This document shows, one piece after another, positions 1 through 6,335 of a stretch of DNA of 12,290 nucleotides. Each line of letters begins with the position of its first letter. Position 1 is the first letter of the stretch. The stretch spans positions 1 through 12,290 of the forward strand of contig JABFXM010000310.1 in the NCBI GenBank assembly GCA_013361745.1. The letters run 5' to 3'. This DNA is from Gemmatimonadaceae bacterium (GTDB lineage: Bacteria; Gemmatimonadota; Gemmatimonadetes; Gemmatimonadales; Gemmatimonadaceae). Made by a program: the position numbers and the translations under genes. Below the pieces are notes generated by a model, which saw only the letters and a list, made by a program, of their open reading frames with translations, was not told the origin of the DNA and ran no database searches.

Positions 1-178
1 GAGGTTGACGTGGGGGACTGGAGTTGACGTGGGACGGGGAATCGAGTTGTGGATGGGGGGACGACGTGGAGGGTGGATAAACGTGGGACGTGGGCCCACG
101 TCCCACGTCGTCCCACGTCCCACGTCGTCCCAAGCCCCGCCATCGATTCCCCGTCCCACGTCAAATCCCACGTCGTAG
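1..178. repeat. Intergenic ACGTGGG/CCCACGT repeat array with nested inverted repeats
   Basis: This non-coding stretch before bshB1 is built from the heptamer ACGTGGG and its complement. ACGTGGG starts at 8, 27, 81 and 88; CCCACGT starts at 95, 102, 112, 119, 155 and 167. The copies make a perfect 28-bp palindrome (81-108), two tandem copies of a 17-bp unit (95-111 and 112-128), and a 22-bp perfect inverted repeat (24-45 against 143-164). I see no convincing gene here; the open frame that crosses it lacks a family signature. The array could be a transcription terminator for a gene to the left, a cluster of regulator sites for the operon on the right, or a lineage-specific intergenic repeat. 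The sequence does not decide between these. Confidence 0.8.
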
Positions 179-187
179 GCACCGCTC

Positions 188-193
188 TATATT
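188..193 (+). promoter_or_regulatory. Candidate -10 box for a leaderless bshB1-kynAB transcript
   Basis: TATATT stands out in very GC-rich DNA and ends 5 nt before the bshB1 ATG at 199. A sigma-70-type -10 box in this place would start transcription at about the A of the ATG, giving a leaderless mRNA. No Shine-Dalgarno sequence precedes the ATG, which fits. The last CCCACGT word (167-173) lies where a -35 element would be. The promoter is inferred from position and composition only. Confidence 0.45.
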
Positions 194-198
194 GACTC

Positions 199-918
199 AT
201 GAATTCCGTGGACATTCTCGCGATCGCGGCGCACCGCGACGACGTGGAGCTCACCTGCGGCGGGACGCTGATCAAGGCGGTGGGGCGCGGACAGACCGCG
301 GCGATCGTCGACCTGACGCAGGGAGAGATGGGGACGCGCGGGAGCGCGGAGCTGCGGGCGCGAGAGGCGAGCCAGGCGGCGGAGGTCCTTGGCGTGAGCG
401 CGCGGGAGAACGCGGGCTTTCCTGACGCCGGCATCGAGAACACGCCGCAGACGCGGGCGCGGTTCGCGGCGATGATCCGCAGGTTCAGGCCGCAGGTGGT
501 GATCGCGCCGTCGCCGAGAGGGCGGCATCCGGATCATCGCATCGCGTCGGAGCTCGTGCGCGACGCGTGCTTCATCGCCGGTCTCGCGAAGGTCGAGCCG
601 ACCGTGCCGGTGCACCGGCCGCGGAAGGTGATCCACTGCATCACCTATCGCCAGGACTTCGAGAAGCCGACCTTCGTCGTCGACGTGAGTGCGGAGTTCG
701 AGCGGAAGATGGAAGCGATCCGCTGCTACGCATCGCAGTTCGACGGGGCGATCCAGGCGGGTGAGGTCTACCCTAACGGCGAGCCGCTCTACGACATCGT
801 CCGCCACGACGCGGCGTACTACGGGTCGCTGATCCGCGCCCGCTACGGCGAGCCCTTCTTCACCTACGAGACGATGCGCGTCGAGGACATCGCGGCGCTC
901 GAGGTATCGACCTTCTGA
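199..918 (+). CDS. bshB1: BshB1-type N-acetylglucosaminyl-malate deacetylase (LmbE/PIG-L family)
   Basis: This 239-residue protein has the LmbE/PIG-L zinc deacetylase fold signature. AHRDDVE (residues 11-17) supplies His12 and Asp15, and RHPDHR (109-114) supplies His113, the expected zinc ligands. BshB1 enzymes remove the acetyl group from GlcNAc-malate in the cytoplasm to give GlcN-malate, the second step of bacillithiol synthesis. The VDILA start, the YASQF motif (176-180) and the YGEPF end region resemble BshB1 more than general LmbE proteins, and the non-proline residue after His12 is also seen in B. subtilis BshB1. It is the first gene of a three-gene operon: kynA starts 1 nt after its stop. 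The start is the ATG directly after the AT-rich -10-like box. bshA and bshC are not in the window, so the bacillithiol role rests on family resemblance; another small amide substrate is possible. Confidence 0.85.
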   Translation: MNSVDILAIAAHRDDVELTCGGTLIKAVGRGQTAAIVDLTQGEMGTRGSAELRAREASQAAEVLGVSARENAGFPDAGIENTPQTRARFAAMIRRFRPQVVIAPSPRGRHPDHRIASELVRDACFIAGLAKVEPTVPVHRPRKVIHCITYRQDFEKPTFVVDVSAEFERKMEAIRCYASQFDGAIQAGEVYPNGEPLYDIVRHDAAYYGSLIRARYGEPFFTYETMRVEDIAALEVSTF

Positions 919-919
919 G

Positions 920-1678
920 ATGAGCCAGCCCACCGACGAGCTGACGTACACCGGCTATCTCGCGCTGCCCGAGCTGCTGAAGCTGCAGCGTCCCCGCTCC
1001 GCGCCCGAGCACCCGGACGAGCTGCTGTTCATCGTCGTCCATCAGGCGAGTGAGCTCTGGTTCAAGGTCATCCTTCACGAGCTCGACACGCTCCTCGGCC
1101 GGATGGAGTCGGACGACGCGCTCGGAGCGCTCGCCGCGTCGAAGCGCGTCAACACGCTGGTGCGGATCGTGACGCACCAGCTTTCGTCGCTGGAGACGCT
1201 GCCGCCGCAGCGGTTCGCCGAGTTTCGCGGCTACCTCGGCACCTCGAGCGGCTCGCAGAGCGACCAGTTCCGGGCGATCGAGGCGAAGTCGGGGCTGCGC
1301 GACGCGCACTTCATGCAGGCGATCTCGGAGCACGGCGAACCGCCGGCGCTGGTGCGCGAGGCGTTAGGCAGGCCGACGCTGCAGGAGACCTTCGAGCGAA
1401 TGGTCGAGCGCGCGGGGACTTCCCTCGAGGCGATCTACACCGATCCCGAACAGAGCGCGCTCTTCATGCTCGGCGAGTCGCTGATCGAGTACGAGCAGGG
1501 GTTCGCGATGTGGCGCTTCCTGCACGTACAGCTCGTGGAGCGCGTGATCGGCCCGATGACCGGCGGTACCGGTGGCACGCTCGGCGCGAAGTACCTCTCG
1601 CGGACGGTGTCGCAGCGGTTCTTTCCGAGCCTGTGGGCGGTGCGCGGGAAATTCTACGGCGGCGCGGCGACGAAGTGA
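920..1678 (+). CDS. kynA: Tryptophan 2,3-dioxygenase
   Basis: This 252-residue heme enzyme opens the indole ring of L-tryptophan with O2 to give N-formyl-L-kynurenine, the first step of the kynurenine pathway. Family landmarks are clear: YTGYLALPELLKLQ (10-23); DELLFIVVHQASELWFK (33-49), with His41 as the likely active-site histidine near the indole; EFRGYLGTSSGSQSDQFR (101-118), with Arg103 expected to hold the substrate carboxylate; and MWRFLHVQLVERVIG (197-211), with His202 as the likely proximal heme ligand. GTGGT (216-220) and the RFFPSLW tail complete the fold. The length is normal for short bacterial forms. The ATG follows the bshB1 stop by 1 nt, and the last bases overlap the kynB start, so translation is probably coupled along the operon. 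Confidence 0.96.
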   Translation: MSQPTDELTYTGYLALPELLKLQRPRSAPEHPDELLFIVVHQASELWFKVILHELDTLLGRMESDDALGALAASKRVNTLVRIVTHQLSSLETLPPQRFAEFRGYLGTSSGSQSDQFRAIEAKSGLRDAHFMQAISEHGEPPALVREALGRPTLQETFERMVERAGTSLEAIYTDPEQSALFMLGESLIEYEQGFAMWRFLHVQLVERVIGPMTGGTGGTLGAKYLSRTVSQRFFPSLWAVRGKFYGGAATK

Positions 1679-2337
1679 CGCTGATCGACATCAGCGTCGT
1701 CACGGGAGTCGGCACCCCGGAGTGGCCGGGGGACACGCCATTCGCCTGCGGGTGGAGCGCGCGGATCGCCGACGGGTCGAGCGTCAACCTGACGACGGTC
1801 ACGGCGAGCCCTCACGTCGGGACGCACGCGGACGCGCCGCTGCACGTGCGCGATGGCGCGGCGGGGGTGGAGGGACTGCCGTTAGGCGCGTTCGTCGGAA
1901 GGGTGGTCGTGCTCGGAGTCGAGGGTGCGCCACGCGACCTGGGCGACGAGCTGCTGGCGCGCGTGCCGGCGGGCACCGAGCGGCTGCTGCTGCGGACGGG
2001 GGTCTCGATCGCGACGGGCACCTTCCCTACCGACTGGCCGGCTCTCGGCGCTGAGTTGGCGCGGGCGCTGACGGCTGGCGGGCTCCGGCTGCTTGGCGTC
2101 GACGCGCCGAGCGTGGACCGGCGCGAGAGCAAGGCGCTCGATGTGCATCACGCGCTCTTCGACGGGGGCGCGTGCGTGCTGGAGAACCTCGACCTCCGCG
2201 CGGTGGCGGAGGGCGAGTACGAGCTGATCGCGCCCCCGATGCGATGGATAGGAGTGGATGCGGCGCCGGTTCGCGCGGTACTGCGAGTGCAGGGGAGTAA
2301 GGGAGGTAAGGGAAGTAAGGGGAGTAAGGGGAGTTAG
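1675..2337 (+). CDS. kynB: Kynurenine formamidase (cyclase family)
   Basis: This 220-residue metal-dependent amidohydrolase turns N-formylkynurenine into kynurenine plus formate, directly after KynA. Motifs: SPHVGTHADAPLH (45-57), with candidate metal ligands His47, His51 and Asp53; GVDAPSVDRRESK (141-153); HH at 158-159 and Glu170 as further candidate ligands; and the family end EGEYELIAPPMRWIGVDAAPVRAVL. I chose the GTG at 1675, which overlaps the kynA stop as GTGA, because homology begins at LIDIS; the frame is open further upstream but there it reads inside kynA. The last 14 residues are GSKGGKGSKGSKGS, coded by five exact 9-nt units (2293-2337). This tail is not part of the enzyme fold and looks added by repeat growth. 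Kynureninase (kynU), the usual next enzyme, is not in the window. Confidence 0.94.
   Translation: MTLIDISVVTGVGTPEWPGDTPFACGWSARIADGSSVNLTTVTASPHVGTHADAPLHVRDGAAGVEGLPLGAFVGRVVVLGVEGAPRDLGDELLARVPAGTERLLLRTGVSIATGTFPTDWPALGAELARALTAGGLRLLGVDAPSVDRRESKALDVHHALFDGGACVLENLDLRAVAEGEYELIAPPMRWIGVDAAPVRAVLRVQGSKGGKGSKGSKGS
2293..2337 (+). repeat. 9-bp tandem repeat GGGAGTAAG (five units) at the kynB 3' end
   Basis: Five contiguous 9-nt units begin at 2293, 2302, 2311, 2320 and 2329: GGGAGTAAG, GGAGGTAAG, GGAAGTAAG, GGGAGTAAG, GGGAGTTAG. They are in frame and read Gly-Ser/Gly-Lys, and the last unit supplies the TAG stop. Because the unit length is a multiple of three, changes in copy number would lengthen or shorten the KynB tail without a frameshift. 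Confidence 0.9.
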
Positions 2338-2368
2338 GCACTGCCGCATGACGGTTACTTACTCCCCT
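2318..2368. terminator. Candidate bidirectional hairpin between convergent kynB and chdC
   Basis: The 11-bp word AGGGGAGTAAG at 2318-2328 is matched by its exact reverse complement at 2358-2368, leaving a 29-nt loop. Further matching copies at 2291-2301 and 2376-2386 allow alternative stems. The stems sit at the stops of two convergent genes, so a bidirectional terminator is plausible. There is no clear T-run after either arm, so it would not be a classical intrinsic terminator. Confidence 0.45.
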
Positions 2369-2396
2369 AGCTCTTCTTACTCCCCTCACTCCCCTT
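2358..2396 (-). repeat. Inverted GGGGAGTAAG-type repeats at the chdC 3' end
   Basis: Read on the minus strand, GGGAAGGGGAGTGAGGGG, AGTAAGAAGAGC, the TAG stop and then GGGGAGTAAGTAA follow each other. These are degenerate copies of the same 9-nt unit found at the kynB end, in opposite orientation on the chromosome. They code the GKGSEGSKKS tail of ChdC and continue past its stop codon as Gly-Ser-Lys-stop. Confidence 0.8.
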
Positions 2397-3212
2397 CCCG
2401 TCGCCTAACGCTTCGGCGATCGACGCACGCTTGCCGACGAAAAACCGACCGAAGGTCGCGTAGATCGCGCTCACCTCGTCGAAGCGCATGTCGGTGACGA
2501 TCTTCTTGAAGTCGAGCGGATCCTTCGCGACGAGCGTGACGCCCCACTCCCACTCGTCGAGGCCGATCGCGCCGCTGATCGTCTGCTGGATGCGGCCGGC
2601 GTAGCGGCGGCCGGTGAGGCCGTGCGCGTACATCAGCCGGCTGCGCTCCTCGAGGGTGAGCTGATACCAGTTCGCGCCCGGGTCGCGGCGCTTCGACATC
2701 GGGTAGAAGCACACGTACGGCATGTCCGCGGGGAGCGGCGGATGCAGCCGACGCTGGAGATGAGGGCTCGACCGCTCGGCGGCCGCGCGCTCGGCGAGCT
2801 TCGCGCGGTAGATCTCGTCGCCGACGGCGCCGCCGCGCGCCAGCGCCTCCTTCGCCAGCTCGGCGGTGATGTGGTAGAGACCAGCCTCGGCGACGCTGAG
2901 GAAGCTGTACTCGCGCCGCAGATGGTCGAAGAGCGGCGCGGCGGCGAGGACGCGCTCGGCGCGCCCGAGCGCGTCGAGGGTCGAGCGGGCGTGCATGACC
3001 ATCAGCTCCCCCACCGAGCCGGCAAGAGCGACGGCGACGCTCCAGCCGCCACCGTCGGGGGAGGCGATCGAGGCGAGAAGGGTGTCCGCGTCGGCGAGCG
3101 TTGGCGTCCGGCGGTCGCCGAGGGCGCGCATCGCGGCGCGGTCGGCGGAATACACGTGGTGCGAGAGGTACCAGCCCTCGAGCGTCTCGGGCGGATGGGC
3201 GATGGCGGTCAT
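2367..3212 (-). CDS. chdC: Coproheme decarboxylase (HemQ/ChdC, chlorite-dismutase fold)
   Basis: This 281-residue enzyme oxidatively decarboxylates iron-coproporphyrin III to heme b, the last step of the coproporphyrin-dependent heme pathway. The key region is VCFYPMSKRR (167-176): Tyr170 matches the catalytic tyrosine of Firmicutes HemQ (Tyr145 in S. aureus) and Lys174 matches Lys149. His197 in YAHGLTGRRYAGR lies at the spacing expected of the proximal heme ligand (His172). GLDEWEWGVTLVAKDPLDFK (217-236) and MRFDEVSA (242-249) are also typical of HemQ rather than of true chlorite dismutase. The ATG at 3212 is preceded by a TACATT box, and homology starts at ETLEGWYLSHH. The open frame continues far upstream, antisense to the kinase gene, but only by composition. 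The last residues (GKGSEGSKKS) come from the intergenic 9-nt repeat. Confidence 0.95.
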   Translation of the reverse strand: MTAIAHPPETLEGWYLSHHVYSADRAAMRALGDRRTPTLADADTLLASIASPDGGGWSVAVALAGSVGELMVMHARSTLDALGRAERVLAAAPLFDHLRREYSFLSVAEAGLYHITAELAKEALARGGAVGDEIYRAKLAERAAAERSSPHLQRRLHPPLPADMPYVCFYPMSKRRDPGANWYQLTLEERSRLMYAHGLTGRRYAGRIQQTISGAIGLDEWEWGVTLVAKDPLDFKKIVTDMRFDEVSAIYATFGRFFVGKRASIAEALGDGKGSEGSKKS

Positions 3213-3218
3213 GCGAAG

Positions 3219-3224
3219 AATGTA
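3219..3224 (-). promoter_or_regulatory. Candidate -10 box for a leaderless chdC transcript
   Basis: On the minus strand TACATT lies exactly 6 nt before the chdC ATG at 3212, so transcription would begin at or next to the A of the start codon. No Shine-Dalgarno sequence is visible. A perfect 6-bp inverted repeat with a 3-nt loop (3233-3247, TCCGCC/GGCGGA) covers the place where the -35 element would be and could be an operator. Both calls come from position only. Confidence 0.4.
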
Positions 3225-3311
3225 CGTCGCGGTCCGCCGCGGGCGGAGGGGTGCGGCCGCGGTGAGGGGCGTACTTGCTGACCGCGCCTTCCAACACGAT
3301 CTTCGGGCAGC

Positions 3312-6300
3312 ATGCCGAACGCCGCGTGGTCGCCTCCGGTACGGAAGCCGGCGGAGCCGCCCAGGGTACGCCTCTTCACGCGCCTCCGACTTCGTCCGCA
3401 GCTCATGCTGCTGGCGCTGGTCGCGATGCTTCCCTTCGTCGTGCTCGTCACCGCGAACGTGCGGCAGCTCGCCGAGCACGAGGACGACGCGGTGCGCGCG
3501 GGCACCGCGGCGCTCGCGCGGACGGCGGCCGAGCGCGTGAGGGACCACGTCCACCAGGTGGACGCGCTCCTCCTCGTCCTCAGCCGCGTCGTCTCCACTC
3601 GCGCCACGGACGCGGCGCGCAACGACTCGCTGCTCCGCGCGATCAAGCGCACGCTTCCCCGCTACTACAACGACATCGCGGTGTGGACGCCTAACGGCGA
3701 CAACATCGGCAGCTCGCGCGACTCGTCGGAGGACCGGTCGCGCAGCAACGTGGCGGACCGGAAGTACTTCCGCGAGGCGATCCGGACGCGCGCGACCGGC
3801 CTCGGCGAGCCGGCGATCTCCCGCTCGACCGGGGACTGGACGGTGGGTATCGCGCGCTCGATCCCGGCGCGCGACGGGTCGATCGCCGGCGTGGTGTCGG
3901 CGACGACGCGGCTGACGCGGCTGGGCGAGCTGCTGATCACGGGCTCGCTCCCTCCGGGGGCGGTCGTCACGCTCTTCGACGAGAACGGGCGAGTGCTCGC
4001 GCGAACGCTCGACTCGCCGCGGTGGAACGGCCGCGACGCGAGCCCGACGCGGATCTTCCAGCTCGCCACGACGGCCGGGCACGAAACGATCGAGACGCCC
4101 GGGATCGACGGAGTGCCGAGGCTCACCGGCTTCGCGCGCACGCGAGACCTGCCGTGGATCGTCGCGGTCGGCGTGCCGACGGACGCGGCGATGGCTCCGG
4201 TGCGGGCGGCGATCGGGCGGAACCTCGCGCTCGCCGGGCTCGCGCTCACCGCAGCGCTGCTGCTCGCCGGCTGGCTCGGCGGGCGCACCGCGCGGCCGCT
4301 GAAGACGCTGACCGCGGACGCCGTGGCCTTCGGCGCCGGGACGCTGTCGCACCGGACCGCCGTCGACGGGAGCAACGAGATCGGGCTGCTGGGCCGCGCG
4401 TTCAACGAGATGGCGCGCACGGTGGAGCAGCGCACGGCCGCCGTCCTCACGAACGAGGCGCGGGCGCGGCGGCTGATCGAGTCGAACCTCATCGGGATCG
4501 TCGTCACCGACGCGCGAGGGGGGATCGTCGAGGCGAACGACGTCTTTCTCGGGATCGTCGGCTACACGCGGCAGGAGCTGGCGCAGGGACTGCTCCATCG
4601 CGATGCGCTGATGCCGGCGGAGTTCCGCCCGATGGACGCGTGGGCGCAGCTGCAGATCGAACAGACGGGAAGCGCGCCGCCGTGGGAGCAGGAATACGTG
4701 CGCCGGGACGGCCGGCGCGTGCCGGTGCTCGTCGGGATCGCGCAGCTTCCCGGGATCGAGCGCCAGTACGCCAGCTTCGTGCTCGACCTCACGCAGCGCA
4801 TCGCCGCCGAGGAAGCGCTGCGCGAGACGCACGACACCCTGCGCGCGCTCATCGTCGGCGCGCCGCTGGCGATCTTCTCGACCGACGCCTCCGGAAAGGT
4901 CGAGACCTGGAACCCCCAGGCCGAGGGACTGTTCGGGTGGAGCGCGCAGGAGGCGAGCGGGAAGCCATTCCCCCTCCCCGACGTCGCCGGCGACGGTGGG
5001 CTGCTGCGCGCGCTCGACAGCGCGCTCACGGGGGAAGCGGTGGCCGACCTCGAAGCGCGCGTGGGCAGCCGCGAGGGCGAGCGTCACGACGTGAGCGTCT
5101 CCGCGGCGCCGCTGCGCGACGCGCAGGGTGCCGTGCGCGGAGCGGTGGCCTTCGTCACCGACATCGCCGCCCGCAAGCGCGCGGAACGTGCGCTCGCCGA
5201 GCGCGACGAGCAGTACCGCCTCGTCACCGACGGGATCCCGCTGATGATCGCGTACGTCGACCGCGAGCGCCGCTACCGCTTCGTCAACGCCGCATTCGAG
5301 CAGTCGATGCGCAAGCCGCGGAGCATGATCGTCGGCGAGCGGGTGGAGGATGTCATCGGCGCCGAGACGTACGCCAGCATTCGCGAGCGGATGGACGAGG
5401 CGCTCGGGGGCCTCCCGTCGCGCTTCGACGTCGCGCTGCCCGAGCCCGCCGGCGCGCGGCGGCTCGAGGTGACATATATCCCGCACACGGCGCACGACGG
5501 AACGGTGGACGGGTTCTTCTCGATCGCCGCCGACGTCACGACGCGCCAGGCGCTCGAGGAGCAGCACCACCAGGCGCGCACGCTCGAGGCGGTGGGGCAG
5601 CTCGCCGCGGGGATCGCGCACGACTTCAACGACGCGCTGACGGTGATCAACGGCTACAGCGAGCTGCTGCGGCGCACGATCGAGCCGAGCGATTCGCGCA
5701 ACGCCGATCTCGCCGAGATCGAGGAGGCGGCCGAGCGTGTCGCCGCGCTGGTGCGACAGCTGCTCGCCTTCGGCGGGCTGCAGACGGTGCAGCCCGTGGT
5801 AGGCCCCCTCAACGACATCGTCGCGAACGTCGAGCCGGCGCTTCGTCACGCGTTAGGCGAGGCCGTCGCCTTGAGCGTCTCGCTCGCACCGGATGCCGGC
5901 GACTGCTACGTGGACCCGGCGCGGGTGCAGCAGGTGCTGCTGGATCTCGCGCTCAACGCGCGCGAGGCGATGCCGGAGGGGGGACACGCGCACCTCGAGA
6001 CCTGTCCGATCGACGTCGATGGGCAGGGCTCGCCGCGCCACCCCGGGCTTCCGGCGGGCGCGTACGTCGTCCTCGTCTTCAACGACAGCGGCGTCGGGAT
6101 GGACGCGGAGACGAAGGCGCGCGCCTTCGCACCCTTCTTCACGACGCGTGAGAACACGCACGGCGCCGGGCTCGGGCTCGCCACGGCCTATGGCATCGTG
6201 CGCCAGCTCGGCGGGCAGATCTACGTCGAGTCCGAGCCCGGCGAGGGCACGACCTTCGAGATCTGGTTCCCGCGCGTCCCGTCGGGATCGAGCCTTCGCA

Positions 6301-6326
6301 CGCCGCCGTCGAACGCGCTCGTCTGA
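3312..6326 (+). CDS. Membrane sensor histidine kinase (Cache-like, HAMP, three PAS, HisKA, HATPase)
   Basis: This 1004-residue inner-membrane kinase has a basic N-terminus, TM1 (about 31-48), an extracytoplasmic region of about 250 residues with dCache-like features (WTPNGDNIGSS 125-135; DRKYFREA 149-156), TM2 (about 303-322) and HAMP (about 323-375). PAS domains follow at about 385-497, 505-622 and 630-745. HisKA has the phospho-acceptor His770 in GIAHDFNDAL. The HATPase has an N box at LALNAREAM (879-887), NDSGVGMD (924-931), APFFTT (940-945) and GAGLGLATAYG (951-961). No receiver domain or response regulator gene is present, so its partner and signal are unknown. The usual HDFNN reads HDFND here, and the usual D-[TS]-G box is preceded by Asn. 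The ATG at 3312 has no clear ribosome site but is the only good start before TM1. The stop is 9 nt from the convergent namZ-like stop. Confidence 0.93.
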   Translation: MPNAAWSPPVRKPAEPPRVRLFTRLRLRPQLMLLALVAMLPFVVLVTANVRQLAEHEDDAVRAGTAALARTAAERVRDHVHQVDALLLVLSRVVSTRATDAARNDSLLRAIKRTLPRYYNDIAVWTPNGDNIGSSRDSSEDRSRSNVADRKYFREAIRTRATGLGEPAISRSTGDWTVGIARSIPARDGSIAGVVSATTRLTRLGELLITGSLPPGAVVTLFDENGRVLARTLDSPRWNGRDASPTRIFQLATTAGHETIETPGIDGVPRLTGFARTRDLPWIVAVGVPTDAAMAPVRAAIGRNLALAGLALTAALLLAGWLGGRTARPLKTLTADAVAFGAGTLSHRTAVDGSNEIGLLGRAFNEMARTVEQRTAAVLTNEARARRLIESNLIGIVVTDARGGIVEANDVFLGIVGYTRQELAQGLLHRDALMPAEFRPMDAWAQLQIEQTGSAPPWEQEYVRRDGRRVPVLVGIAQLPGIERQYASFVLDLTQRIAAEEALRETHDTLRALIVGAPLAIFSTDASGKVETWNPQAEGLFGWSAQEASGKPFPLPDVAGDGGLLRALDSALTGEAVADLEARVGSREGERHDVSVSAAPLRDAQGAVRGAVAFVTDIAARKRAERALAERDEQYRLVTDGIPLMIAYVDRERRYRFVNAAFEQSMRKPRSMIVGERVEDVIGAETYASIRERMDEALGGLPSRFDVALPEPAGARRLEVTYIPHTAHDGTVDGFFSIAADVTTRQALEEQHHQARTLEAVGQLAAGIAHDFNDALTVINGYSELLRRTIEPSDSRNADLAEIEEAAERVAALVRQLLAFGGLQTVQPVVGPLNDIVANVEPALRHALGEAVALSVSLAPDAGDCYVDPARVQQVLLDLALNAREAMPEGGHAHLETCPIDVDGQGSPRHPGLPAGAYVVLVFNDSGVGMDAETKARAFAPFFTTRENTHGAGLGLATAYGIVRQLGGQIYVESEPGEGTTFEIWFPRVPSGSSLRTPPSNALV

Positions 6327-6335
6327 GCGCCGGCG

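Noticed and set aside
1..178. A CRISPR-like array
   Set aside because: The repeated words are 7 to 17 bp, occur in both orientations and have no regular unique spacers, and no cas gene is nearby.
90..425. A plus-strand frame starting in the repeat array and overlapping bshB1
   Set aside because: Its start lies in repeat DNA and the product is Arg/Pro/Gly-rich. The bshB1 frame carries the zinc motifs over the same bases.
1510..1674. An upstream ATG extension of kynB
   Set aside because: It reads out of frame through the kynA C-terminus and has no homology. The GTG at 1675 overlaps the kynA stop and starts at the conserved LIDIS.
2367..3212. True chlorite dismutase instead of coproheme decarboxylase
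   Set aside because: The YPMSK motif and EWEWGVTLVAKDPL with MRFDEVSA are HemQ/ChdC features, and no perchlorate or chlorate genes are nearby.
2367..5849. A very long minus-strand open frame running antisense through the kinase gene into chdC
   Set aside because: Only the last 281 codons, from the ATG at 3212, match a family. The rest is Arg/Asp/His-rich, has no domain signature and mirrors the high third-position GC of the kinase gene.
4022..6151. A 709-codon plus-strand frame inside the kinase gene
   Set aside because: It is Arg/Ala/Gly-rich low-complexity sequence with no motifs, in a shifted frame of a gene whose own frame carries all the kinase motifs.
6327..6335. A terminator between the kinase and namZ-like genes
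   Set aside because: There are only 9 nt between the convergent stops and no hairpin with a T-run is visible. The same holds for the 3 nt at 8977-8979.
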